Shown in pieces: positions 1 through 6,896 of a stretch of DNA of 47,514 bases. How positions within the stretch are numbered: position 1 is the first letter of the stretch; each line of letters starts with the position of its first letter. The notes beneath the pieces are model-generated. The model did not search any database. It had not been told where the DNA came from and saw only the letters and a program-made list of their open reading frames with translations. The stretch spans positions 1-47,514 of the forward strand of contig CANJVW010000011.1 in the NCBI GenBank assembly GCA_947478495.1, given 5' to 3'. A program made the translations under genes and the position numbers. Source of the DNA: Legionellales bacterium. GTDB taxonomy: Bacteria > Pseudomonadota > Gammaproteobacteria > DSM-16500.

Positions 1-648
1 ATGTTAGATCGTGAGGGACGTTTTTTGGAAAAATTTCCAGGTGTAATGAGTAACACGGCAAGAATATTGGATGTTTTTTATAGAGATAGAAAGGTGCAAG
101 CAGCACCGGTTGAAGAACGTGCAGAGGTGGCAAGCAGGGAAACTGGCGGTTTTGCTGTTTCGGAAATATTGGAGCATGCATGTATGAATAGAGTTGGATT
201 AGGTGCGATTGAGGCAATGGCTGGTCTTGAGACAGGTGGTGTCGACTCTCTTTTTGTGAAAGCAGGGCTTGGCGTTGCTTGTGGATTGACAGGGAACGAG
301 GTAGGCAAGCAGTTCGGAGATGTGGGATATAGCTCGATCAAGGAATCTGAAAATAACGGTCTCATTGCAAAGGTGGAACGGGTTGTGTTTGATTATTCTT
401 TCTCGCTCTGTTATTTAGATTTGATTGCGGCGGAGATGACTCGTGCAGGCGATGTTTACAACACGATTTTATACGCTTATTTTGGTTGGGAGTATGGCAA
501 GAGAATGCGTGATTCCAATGGATTGTATAAAATTAATTATAACATCAAAACAGCAAGCAAGGCTGAGATAATTACAAGTTTTGTCAATATTATTGCGTTT
601 TGGATGTTCGTTATCTTGGCGATCATTTTGTATTTTTTCAAAGTCTGA
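1..648 (+). CDS. Hypothetical protein with C-terminal membrane anchor (5' end may lie outside window)
   Basis: I do not recognise this protein. The reading frame is open from the first base, and that ATG may be internal to a longer gene, so the true start is uncertain. The visible 215 residues are mostly soluble and mixed helical, with a Gly-rich middle (about 60-105). They end in one strongly hydrophobic helix (about 190-213) followed by a short FFKV tail, which is a tail-anchor or single-pass topology. No catalytic motif is evident. The stop codon lies only 3 bases before the left inverted repeat of the IS30-type remnant, so the element inserted exactly behind or at the end of this gene and may have reset its C-terminus. 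Bacterial proteins of this shape in Legionellales are sometimes secreted effectors, but nothing here proves that. Confidence 0.6.
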   Translation: MLDREGRFLEKFPGVMSNTARILDVFYRDRKVQAAPVEERAEVASRETGGFAVSEILEHACMNRVGLGAIEAMAGLETGGVDSLFVKAGLGVACGLTGNEVGKQFGDVGYSSIKESENNGLIAKVERVVFDYSFSLCYLDLIAAEMTRAGDVYNTILYAYFGWEYGKRMRDSNGLYKINYNIKTASKAEIITSFVNIIAFWMFVILAIILYFFKV

Positions 649-651
649 GAG

Positions 652-1001
652 GGCGAGTTCAAACGGTCAATGCAACACGCTATAATCTTCAACAAAAAGG
701 ATCCTAATATGCGTGGTAATGGCTGCTTTGGTTTTTCGTATGAGCAACAAGACGAAATATGGGTTAAATGGAAAAAGGGTGATTCTCTAAGCGATATTGG
801 AAGGGCTTTACGTAAACACCCTGGTTCTGTGCATCATCTAATTGTTTTTAATGGTGGAATTGCACCGTCCAAAAGAAAACGTTCAAAACGAATTGGACAA
901 GGTAGCATACCAATTAAATTCCAGGCCAAGAAAAATGTTGAATTTTGATTCACCGCTTGATAGATTCATGTCGCTTGTTGCATCGATCAATTGAATCCGC
1001 C
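652..1001. mobile_element. Internally deleted IS30-family element with both terminal inverted repeats
   Basis: Two imperfect 28-bp inverted repeats bound a 350-bp segment. The left repeat is 652-679 (begins GGCGAGTTCAAACGG, ends ATGCAACACG). The right repeat is 974-1001, whose complement begins GGCGGATTCAATTG and ends ATGCAACAAG. They match at 21 of 28 positions. Between them is only an 80-codon frame with the N-terminal DNA-binding part of an IS30-type transposase. A full IS30-family element is usually slightly over 1 kb, so the catalytic DDE region has been deleted. No clear target-site duplication is visible. The element is non-autonomous but keeps both ends, so a related transposase elsewhere in the genome might still move it. 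Confidence 0.75.
709..948 (+). pseudogene. Truncated IS30-family transposase (N-terminal helix-turn-helix only)
   Basis: The ATG at 709 has an AAAAGG ribosome binding site 8 bases upstream and lies just inside the left inverted repeat. An in-frame ATG at 670 is inside the repeat and less likely. The roughly 79 residues carry the IS30 signature order: FSYEQQDEIWVKWKKGD, SLSDIGRAL, a PGSVHHLI segment and then NGGIAPSKRKRSKR. This is the helix-turn-helix that binds the element's own ends. After the basic stretch, similarity to the family stops, and the frame ends about 70-80 residues in, against the 320-400 usual for the family. The DDE catalytic core is absent, so the product cannot transpose by itself. 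It could still bind inverted repeats and act as a repressor; that is conjecture. Confidence 0.75.
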
Positions 1002-1018
1002 AGTGAGGGTGGGGGGGC

Positions 1019-1073
1019 AAGTGCAACCACCGAACATGTTTTATTCATTGCAACATGTTCGGTGGTTGCACTT
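1019..1073. repeat. Perfect 22-bp inverted repeat (hairpin) between IS30 remnant and hemH
   Basis: The arms at 1019-1040 and 1052-1073 are perfectly complementary over 22 bp (core GTGCAACCACCGAACATG), with an 11-base loop. The inner 8 bases of each arm (AACATGTT) are themselves palindromic. It lies 46 bases beyond the hemH stop codon and 17 bases beyond the IS remnant. Neither side has a long T run, although the plus strand continues into CCTATTTTT. It may serve as a terminator-like barrier for hemH or be a second small palindromic element. I saw no second copy in this window. Confidence 0.7.
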
Positions 1074-1119
1074 AACCCTATTTTTCTTACTATCATAATC
1101 GAATTAAAGGCCAACCCGA

Positions 1120-2124
1120 TTACGGAGTTAACTGATTGCGAATCAGTTTAGCCACGTTTTCAACCCACACCGGATCATCATTCAAAGCAGGGACCAGCGT
1201 GAGGGATTCCCCGCCCGCATCAACCCACTGTTTTTTGAGTCGAATGCCGATTTCTTCAAGTGTTTCTAAACAATCCGCGACAAAAGAGGGGCAAGACACC
1301 GCGAGATGTTTAACGCCTTGTTGAACCAGCTGGGGCAATAGTAAGTCGGTATACGGTTGAATCCAGGGCGTTCGGCCTAATCGGGATTGAAAAGAGGTGG
1401 CGTATTGGTTTTCATTTAAACGCAAGGCTTGAGCTAAAAGGCGAGAGGTGGCGTAACACTGCGCGCGATAGCAGGAAGCGTTATCTTGGGTGATCGCGGG
1501 ACAAGGATTGGGTGAGCGACAGGGCGCGCCACAAATCGGTGGCTGAAGATGTCGCTCAGGTAGTCCGTGATAGCTAAATAGAATGCAATCCCATGTTTGA
1601 TGCTGTAGATGCGCTTGTAAGTGACGCGCCATGGAGTCAATAAAGGGAGGCGCATCATAGAAATCACGAATCAGCGAAAATGATTTTTTCTTTAATGCGC
1701 GATGAATCGCTTGAATGGCTGATTCGGTTGCAGCGGTGGAATACTGTGGAAACAAAGGCAGGGCGACAATGCGCTCGCAATCCTGTAAACGATTCGCTGC
1801 GGCGGCTATGCTGGGATGGCCATATCGCATACCGAGCTCGACTTGGTAATTTTTTCCCAATTCGAGAGTCAGCGCGCTTGCTAATCGTTTGGAGTAAACA
1901 AGTAGGGGCGATCCTTCTTTTAGCCAAATCTCTTGATAGGCTTTAGTCGATTGCTGGAAACGAAAGGGAACAATGATGACATTGACTAATATGAAACGAA
2001 TGATGAGGGGCAAATCGATAACGAAAGGATCATTTAAAAATTGCGTTAAATAGCGATAGACCGATACGTTGTCACAATGATCGGGTGTGCCGAGATTAAC
2101 GAGTAAAACACCTATTTTTCCCAT
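1120..2124 (-). CDS. hemH: Ferrochelatase (probable internal-cysteine [2Fe-2S] class)
   Basis: Ferrochelatase inserts Fe2+ into protoporphyrin IX (or coproporphyrin), the last metal-dependent step of haem synthesis. The start is placed at the ATG at 2124 (MGKIGVLLVNLGTPD), 11 bases after a GGGGAGG site inside the end of birA. An in-frame ATG at 2148 is possible but would lengthen the overlap. The 334-residue length fits the family. The catalytic-His motif FSYHGLPERHL puts His at about residue 186. The FQSRLGRTPWIQPYTD block and the CPSFVADCLETLEEI block near the C-terminus are both present. Right after the catalytic His is a cysteine-rich insert with Cys at about 198, 202, 208, 218 and 223. 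This resembles bacterial ferrochelatases known to hold a [2Fe-2S] cluster through internal cysteines, and cluster binding is inferred from that. It is coupled to birA upstream. Confidence 0.95.
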   Translation of the reverse strand: MGKIGVLLVNLGTPDHCDNVSVYRYLTQFLNDPFVIDLPLIIRFILVNVIIVPFRFQQSTKAYQEIWLKEGSPLLVYSKRLASALTLELGKNYQVELGMRYGHPSIAAAANRLQDCERIVALPLFPQYSTAATESAIQAIHRALKKKSFSLIRDFYDAPPFIDSMARHLQAHLQHQTWDCILFSYHGLPERHLQPPICGAPCRSPNPCPAITQDNASCYRAQCYATSRLLAQALRLNENQYATSFQSRLGRTPWIQPYTDLLLPQLVQQGVKHLAVSCPSFVADCLETLEEIGIRLKKQWVDAGGESLTLVPALNDDPVWVENVAKLIRNQLTP

Positions 2125-2909
2125 AAGACACTGGCCTCCCCATAGCAATAAGCACGCGTTTTGTGCGTGTGATCTGTTAATAGTAGCTCACCTTGATGAT
2201 TAATGCCCGTTGCTACCCCTATTATTTGCTTGTCGGGTAGGGCGAGAGTTATTTTTTTGCCCGCAAGGAAGTCATATTCCTGAAAGCGCGACATAAAAGG
2301 CCTGAAACCGTGTGCTTCATATAGAGGGAGTTGAAGTAGTAGCTGATTGATTATAGCGCCCGCGATATGATTTCGAGAGAAGGGGGCTTCTGCGATCTCG
2401 CTCAAGCCAATCCATTCTTTGTTAGAGGATGAGGCCAGGTTTGTGTTGAGGCCGATGCCGATGACGACGGCACTGCCTTTCGTTTCGAGTAAAATGCCGG
2501 CCAGCTTTCTGGATTGATATAAAATATCGTTCGGCCATTTCAAGGTGAGGCCATTCGGCACTATTTTTTTCAGTGCAGCGATGATCATGACGCCGACCGC
2601 AATGCTGAGGCTCGAAAATACCGGCGCTTTGCTGGTAAATTTCCATAATAGTGATAAAGCAATGCTGCCACCCGGTGTTGAGTGCCACGATTTTCCAGAT
2701 CGACCGCGACCCGCGGTTTGCTCTTCGCTTAAGACTGCCCAGGGCGATCTACCATCTGCAATGTGATTCAATAGATATTGATTGGTTGAATCGAGAGAAG
2801 GAAATAGGTCGAGCTTGAGACGCGTACTCTGCGGAGATTCTATCTCAGAGATTATTTTTTCTAAGCAAAAAAGCTCTGATGGTGTTTTTTCTGATTTTAT
2901 AAAGTACAT
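2112..2909 (-). CDS. birA: Biotin--[acetyl-CoA-carboxylase] ligase, short form without HTH
   Basis: This enzyme makes biotinyl-AMP and transfers biotin to the carrier protein of acetyl-CoA carboxylase. The 265-residue protein has the ligase motifs: SLDSTNQYL at about 38-46, the adenylate-binding loop GRGRSGKSW at 67-75, and KWPNDILYQSRKLAGIL at about 124-140, where Lys135 matches the biotin/AMP-binding lysine region. A small beta-barrel domain follows the catalytic domain. The N-terminal winged helix found in E. coli BirA is absent, so it should be a pure ligase (group I) that does not repress biotin genes. Its 3' end overlaps hemH by 13 bases and supplies the hemH ribosome binding site. The start at 2909 has no strong Shine-Dalgarno sequence. 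Confidence 0.93.
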   Translation of the reverse strand: MYFIKSEKTPSELFCLEKIISEIESPQSTRLKLDLFPSLDSTNQYLLNHIADGRSPWAVLSEEQTAGRGRSGKSWHSTPGGSIALSLLWKFTSKAPVFSSLSIAVGVMIIAALKKIVPNGLTLKWPNDILYQSRKLAGILLETKGSAVVIGIGLNTNLASSSNKEWIGLSEIAEAPFSRNHIAGAIINQLLLQLPLYEAHGFRPFMSRFQEYDFLAGKKITLALPDKQIIGVATGINHQGELLLTDHTHKTRAYCYGEASVLWEK

Positions 2910-3049
2910 TTAGTTTATCACTTGAGCGATTTGATTTTTTTATCAGTATAACCTATTGCCTAATGTGCGAAAAGATTATTTAATAGAGCGCGTAATACAT
3001 TGAGGCTGTAAAAAATAACGAATAGTATGATTGAACGGAGATTATGTTG

Positions 3050-3625
3050 ATGAAGGCAGCCTTGGTTTTGATTGAAATGCAGAATGATTATTTTCCCGGC
3101 GGTCGTATGCCGCTCGAAGAAAGCGTTGAGGTAGGTCGCAAGGTTCAAGATGTCCTTGGATTCTATCGCGCTAAAAAATTACCTATTATGCACATCCAAC
3201 AGATTTCGACACGTCCCAATGCAACGCATTTTCTTCCCTGTACCCGAGGTGTCGAGTTTTATGCCGCGACACAACCTGAAAAATCAGAAACCGTCATTCG
3301 AAAGCACTACCCCAATAGCTTTAAGGATACCAATCTGTTGGCCTTTCTTCAAAAGCAAGGGATAGAGCATATCGTGATAGCGGGTATGATGACACATATG
3401 AGCATTGAGGCAACAACACGCGCAGCGTATGATTTAGGTATTACTTGCACTGTCTTAATGGATGGTTGTACCACGATGTCGCTCGAATTTAATCATATGT
3501 TAGTGCCAATGCAGACGGTGCACTATGCTTTCTTGGGCGCATTAAGCCCTCTTTACGCAACCACTGTCAGCGCAGCAGATCACATGCAAACGATCAGTAC
3601 GCGATTACTCGCAGAAACAGCTTAG
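3050..3625 (+). CDS. Isochorismatase-fold hydrolase family protein with substituted catalytic residues
   Basis: This is a 191-residue member of the isochorismatase/cysteine-hydrolase superfamily, which includes nicotinamidase and related amidases. The family landmarks are clear: an opening LVLIEMQNDYF, the segment RKHYPNSF with the conserved Lys (Lys85) and the GMMTHMSIEATTRAA block. In active cysteine hydrolases the first motif has Asp (D-x-Q) and the last reads MTHMCV. Here these are Glu9 and Ser118, so two of the three triad residues are changed while the lysine is kept. It may have altered chemistry, bind without hydrolysis, or be degenerate. ATG 3050 is chosen because ACGGAG lies 9 bases upstream; ATG 3044 is in frame but only 3 bases from that site. 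mutY follows 10 bases later. Confidence 0.85.
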   Translation: MKAALVLIEMQNDYFPGGRMPLEESVEVGRKVQDVLGFYRAKKLPIMHIQQISTRPNATHFLPCTRGVEFYAATQPEKSETVIRKHYPNSFKDTNLLAFLQKQGIEHIVIAGMMTHMSIEATTRAAYDLGITCTVLMDGCTTMSLEFNHMLVPMQTVHYAFLGALSPLYATTVSAADHMQTISTRLLAETA

Positions 3626-3635
3626 TAGGAGGCAT

Positions 3636-4688
3636 GTGGCGTTTTCGTTGAGCTCTAAACGCTTTCAGCAACGTTTGTTAGCGTGGTTCGATCGCTCTGG
3701 CCGAAAAGATCTCCCTTGGCAGCACCATAAAAACCCTTATCGCGTTTGGATCTCCGAAATCATGCTGCAGCAAACGCAGGTGAGGACGGTGATCCCCTAT
3801 TTTGAGCGTTTTATATCACGCTTTCCGACTGTCACTCTTTTAGCAAAAGCCCCTGAAGATGAGGTATTACACCATTGGACAGGCTTAGGCTATTACCAAC
3901 GTGCGCGCAATTTGCATCGGGCGGCTAAAATGATCGTTGATCTCCATCAAGGCCAATTACCTGATACGTTAGAGACATTGCAGGAATTGCCTGGCATTGG
4001 TCGCTCAACAGCAGGTGCTATTCTGTCCATTGCTTTTCAGAAAAAATCCCCCATTCTCGATGGTAACGTGAAGCGGGTGTTAACACGATTGCATGGCGTG
4101 ACGGATTTTCCGGGAGATAAAAAAGTATTAGAACAATTATGGGTTTGGGCGGAAGAGTTGACGCCGGATAAGCGCGTTGCGGATTATGCGCAGGCTATTA
4201 TGGATTTAGGCGCAACGCTCTGTGTGCGTGGTCAACCGCAATGCGGCCTTTGTCCCTTTGAACTGTCTTGCGTGGCGCATGCATTGGGGATTGAGAAAAA
4301 AATTCCAGTCGGAAAACCGCGCAAAACATTACCTATTCGCGACGTCACATTATTGGTTTTTCAAGATGACAGTCATCGCGTTTTATTGGAAAAACGGCCG
4401 TCAAAAGGGATTTGGGCGGGATTGTGGAGCCTACCTGAGATCAAGGGCGTGCCGACATTGGCTGAAATGAGAAAAGAAATTAAAAAGCGTTTTCAGTGCA
4501 AGACAACAAAAATAAAGAAAGGAGAGTCGTTTCGCCATAACTTTAGCCATTTTCATCTGAGTATTCAGCCTGTTTTTGCGGTAGGGGAACCCGTGATAGA
4601 AGAAGATCAGTATCTTTGGTACAATCTGAAAAAATCGCAGCGGGTGGGGTTGCCTGCTCCCATTAAATTACTCCTGAGTATATTGTGA
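3636..4688 (+). CDS. mutY: Adenine DNA glycosylase MutY
   Basis: MutY removes adenine mispaired with 8-oxoguanine and so prevents G:C to T:A mutations. The 350-residue length matches the family. The HhH-GPD domain shows SEIMLQQTQV with catalytic Glu41, the helix-hairpin-helix LPGIGRSTAGAIL (119-131) and the catalytic Asp142 in LDGNVKRVL. The [4Fe-4S] loop is intact, with Cys196, 203, 206 and 212 in C-x6-C-x2-C-x5-C spacing. A C-terminal NUDIX-like domain (from about 230, including LLEKRPSKGIWAGLWSLPE) recognises 8-oxoguanine. The start is GTG with TAGGAGG immediately upstream; a TTG 12 bases later is the only nearby alternative. It shares a transcript with the preceding isochorismatase-fold gene. 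Confidence 0.96.
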   Translation: MAFSLSSKRFQQRLLAWFDRSGRKDLPWQHHKNPYRVWISEIMLQQTQVRTVIPYFERFISRFPTVTLLAKAPEDEVLHHWTGLGYYQRARNLHRAAKMIVDLHQGQLPDTLETLQELPGIGRSTAGAILSIAFQKKSPILDGNVKRVLTRLHGVTDFPGDKKVLEQLWVWAEELTPDKRVADYAQAIMDLGATLCVRGQPQCGLCPFELSCVAHALGIEKKIPVGKPRKTLPIRDVTLLVFQDDSHRVLLEKRPSKGIWAGLWSLPEIKGVPTLAEMRKEIKKRFQCKTTKIKKGESFRHNFSHFHLSIQPVFAVGEPVIEEDQYLWYNLKKSQRVGLPAPIKLLLSIL

Positions 4689-4704
4689 TGGGTGACAAGT
4701 AGGT

Positions 4705-4742
4705 GTAGGGTGGGCAAAGCGTTCTTTGCGTGCCCACCCTAC
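4705..4742. repeat. Intergenic palindrome between mutY and yggX
   Basis: Arms GTAGGGTGGGCA (4705-4716) and TGCCCACCCTAC (4731-4742) are perfectly complementary. The pairing continues inward as AAG/CTT with one bulge, giving a GC-rich hairpin of about 15 bp. It begins 16 bases after the mutY stop and ends 21 bases before yggX. Similar 'TAGGGTGGGC' palindromes are widespread intergenic repeats in bacteria. No T run follows, so it is more likely a dispersed repeat or a processing/attenuation hairpin than a classical terminator. Confidence 0.75.
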
Positions 4743-4763
4743 CTTTATTATCGAGGTACTAAG

Positions 4764-5042
4764 ATGCACAAGTTAGTTTATTGCGTGAAACTGAAAAAAG
4801 AAGCGGAGCCATTATCAGAGCAGCCGTATCCCGGCGTGCTGGGCAAACGTATTGTTGATGCCATTTCGGCAGAGGCATGGGGCTTGTGGGTGGCGCATCA
4901 AACCATGCTGATTAACGAGCATCGTTTAAATATGTTGGATCCCGATGCGCGCTCATACTTGGCTCGCGAAATGGAAGCGTTTCTGTTTGGCGACGGCAGC
5001 GAGAAACCTGCAGGATATGTGCCGGAGAATTTGGAAAAATAG
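4764..5042 (+). CDS. yggX: Probable Fe(2+)-trafficking protein YggX
   Basis: This small (92-residue) cytosolic protein belongs to the YggX family, which protects Fe-S proteins from oxidative damage and has been linked to iron delivery. The family motif is clear: VYCVKL near the N-terminus with the single conserved cysteine (Cys7), YPGVLGKRI, AEAWGLWVAHQTMLINEHRL and a C-terminal AGYVPENL. The ATG at 4764 matches the family N-terminus; upstream in-frame codons run through the palindrome and are rejected. In other gammaproteobacteria yggX also sits directly after mutY, which supports both calls. pabB follows 13 bases downstream. Confidence 0.95.
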   Translation: MHKLVYCVKLKKEAEPLSEQPYPGVLGKRIVDAISAEAWGLWVAHQTMLINEHRLNMLDPDARSYLAREMEAFLFGDGSEKPAGYVPENLEK

Positions 5043-5055
5043 TCGGGCGATAAAT

Positions 5056-6276
5056 ATGAGTCCCTTTATTTTATTAGAAAACACAAAAAGCCATCCCGCA
5101 GGGGAACGCACGCTTTATTTTGTCGACCCCACTGAAGAAATTATCTGTACGGATCCCACCTTGCTTGACGCGTGCTTAGACAAGATAGACTATATGAGAC
5201 AGCAGGGTTTTTATCTCGTTGGTTTTGTGAGTTATGAAGCGTCCTATTTTTTAGCGCCTTATCCTGTATCGGATTATGTTCATCAAGATGATTTTCCGTT
5301 ATTGCATTTTTATGTTTTTAGGGATAGACAGGATTCAATTTCATCTTTGTCATCCCCGCGAAGGCGGGGATCCATTTACAGAACAATCCAGCATTGTATG
5401 TCGAGGCTATTTTCAGAATGGGTTCCCGCCTTCGCGGGAATGACAAAAAATAAAAAACCAGTGTCAGATGTTAAATTAAACATAACAGAAAAAGAATATG
5501 CTGATCAGTTTGAAAAAATAAAAAAACATATTATCGATGGCGATACATATCAAGTTAATTTTACTGTAAAATATGATTTTACGATGCAAGGCGACCCACT
5601 TGAATTATACCAATTGTTACGTGAGCGACAAAAAGTGGAGTATGCCGCTCTTTTCTATTTTAAAGATTATCAAATACTATCATTATCGCCCGAATTATTT
5701 TTCTCAAAGCAAGCAAATAAAATAACGACTAAACCTATGAAGGGGACGATGCCGCGATCAACTGATTCGGCAGTAGATAGTCAAAACAAAAAAGTGCTGA
5801 CAACGGATCCTAAATTGATTGCTGAAAACATCATGATCGTCGATTTATTGCGAAATGATGTAAGCAAGGTAGCGATCCCAGGCAGTCTGTCAGTATCTGG
5901 ATTATTGCATGTAGAAAGCTATGAAACCGTGCATCAAATGGTATCGACGATTGAGTGCGAAGTGGCTATAGACACCTCGTTTAAGACACTTATTGAGAGC
6001 CTATTTCCATGTGGATCGATTACGGGTGTTCCCAAAAAAAGAACGATGCAGATTATTCATGATCTCGAAAAAAATCCGAGACGCCTGTATACGGGTGCGA
6101 TAGGGTATGTCACGCCTGATAATGATATGTGTTTTAGTGTGGCCATTCGTACCTTGCTGATTCGGGATAAAAAAGGCGAATTGGGTGTAGGTGGAGGTAT
6201 TATCAGTGATTCTGTGATGGATCAAGAACTTGAAGAATTAAAATTAAAAGCGCGTTTTTTTACAGGTTTGGTGTAA
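5056..6276 (+). CDS. pabB: Aminodeoxychorismate synthase component I, carrying an in-frame repeat insertion
   Basis: PabB converts chorismate to 4-amino-4-deoxychorismate using ammonia from PabA, the branch to p-aminobenzoate and folate. The 406-residue protein has the chorismate-binding motifs: PMKGTMPRS with the lysine (about Lys229) typical of PabB, DLLRNDVSKV, FPCGSITGVPKKRTM and GGGIISDSVMDQE near the end. The ATG at 5056 is chosen because upstream in-frame codons overlap yggX. Residues about 99-129 do not belong to the family: they are encoded by a 96-bp palindromic repeat (5349-5444) inserted in frame in the linker between the N-terminal part and the catalytic domain. The reading frame stays open and all catalytic motifs follow it, so the enzyme is probably still functional. 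The stop overlaps the pabA start (TAATG). Confidence 0.93.
   Translation: MSPFILLENTKSHPAGERTLYFVDPTEEIICTDPTLLDACLDKIDYMRQQGFYLVGFVSYEASYFLAPYPVSDYVHQDDFPLLHFYVFRDRQDSISSLSSPRRRGSIYRTIQHCMSRLFSEWVPAFAGMTKNKKPVSDVKLNITEKEYADQFEKIKKHIIDGDTYQVNFTVKYDFTMQGDPLELYQLLRERQKVEYAALFYFKDYQILSLSPELFFSKQANKITTKPMKGTMPRSTDSAVDSQNKKVLTTDPKLIAENIMIVDLLRNDVSKVAIPGSLSVSGLLHVESYETVHQMVSTIECEVAIDTSFKTLIESLFPCGSITGVPKKRTMQIIHDLEKNPRRLYTGAIGYVTPDNDMCFSVAIRTLLIRDKKGELGVGGGIISDSVMDQELEELKLKARFFTGLV
5349..5444. repeat. Palindromic repeat inserted in frame within pabB
   Basis: The left arm is 5349-5375 (GTCATCCCCGCGAAGG...) and the right arm 5418-5444; they are complementary at 24 of 27 positions. Each arm contains its own small palindrome around CCCGCGAAGGCGGG. 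The unit is 96 bp, exactly 32 codons, and is translated as roughly LSSPRRRGS...WVPAFAGMT. A second copy of the same repeat lies between era and recO at 12247-12398. The arrangement resembles the Rickettsia palindromic elements, which also sit inside coding genes, but the sequence here belongs to the widespread CCCGCGAAGGCGGG repeat type. Confidence 0.92.
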
Positions 6277-6860
6277 TGGAAAAAAACATTATTATTGTTG
6301 ATAATTACGATTCATTTACACATTTGATTCAATATTATTTGAAGCAATTAGCTGCCCATGTGTGCATTATCAAAAATGATGATTCTTGCTTGAAAAATAT
6401 GGAGGCGTTGTCACCCACACATTTGGTGCTGTCACCTGGCCCGGGCAATCCGGATGACGCCGGTTTCACATTGGATGTGATTGGACAATATTATAAAACC
6501 TATCCGATGCTGGGTTTGTGTTTGGGGCATCAAAGTATCGCCCAATTTTTTGGGGCGCACATTGTGCGAGGGACTGAAATCATGCATGGAAAATGCTCTC
6601 TGATGTCGCACACAGAGCAGGGATTGTTTGAGGGGTTTCCATGTGAATTTAAAGCGATGCGGTATCATTCATTCGTGATTGACCCAGACACGCTACCCGA
6701 TGAATGTGCCGTCACGGCCTGGACGCATGATAAATATGGCCATAAAGTGATTATGGGATTTCAGCATCGGGATTACCCGGTTTTTGGGATTCAGTATCAC
6801 CCGGAGGCGGTGCTGACAGAATGTGGAAACGCTATTTTTGAAAATTTTTTACGAATATAG
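6276..6860 (+). CDS. pabA: Aminodeoxychorismate/anthranilate synthase glutamine amidotransferase
   Basis: This is a class I glutamine amidotransferase (194 residues) that hydrolyses glutamine and passes ammonia to PabB. The N-terminus IIIVDNYDSFTHLIQYYL is typical of PabA/TrpG. The oxyanion strand LSPGPGNPDDAG, the nucleophile elbow GLCLGHQ with Cys82, and the His175/Glu177 pair in QYHPEAVLTE complete the active site. Its start codon overlaps the pabB stop by one base, so the two subunits are translationally coupled. In many bacteria one such subunit serves both folate and tryptophan synthesis; with pabB directly upstream the folate role is favoured. Confidence 0.95.
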   Translation: MEKNIIIVDNYDSFTHLIQYYLKQLAAHVCIIKNDDSCLKNMEALSPTHLVLSPGPGNPDDAGFTLDVIGQYYKTYPMLGLCLGHQSIAQFFGAHIVRGTEIMHGKCSLMSHTEQGLFEGFPCEFKAMRYHSFVIDPDTLPDECAVTAWTHDKYGHKVIMGFQHRDYPVFGIQYHPEAVLTECGNAIFENFLRI

Positions 6861-6896
6861 GAATTATATACAGATTTGCAGGGGTACGGCCCGGCC

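Noticed and set aside
945-1151. Open frame across the right repeat and the hairpin
   Set aside because: It runs through the terminal repeat and an inverted repeat and overlaps the hemH end; no ribosome binding site and no protein-like pattern.
6276-6860. Calling the amidotransferase trpG
   Set aside because: It overlaps pabB, and no anthranilate synthase gene is near; a shared role cannot be excluded.
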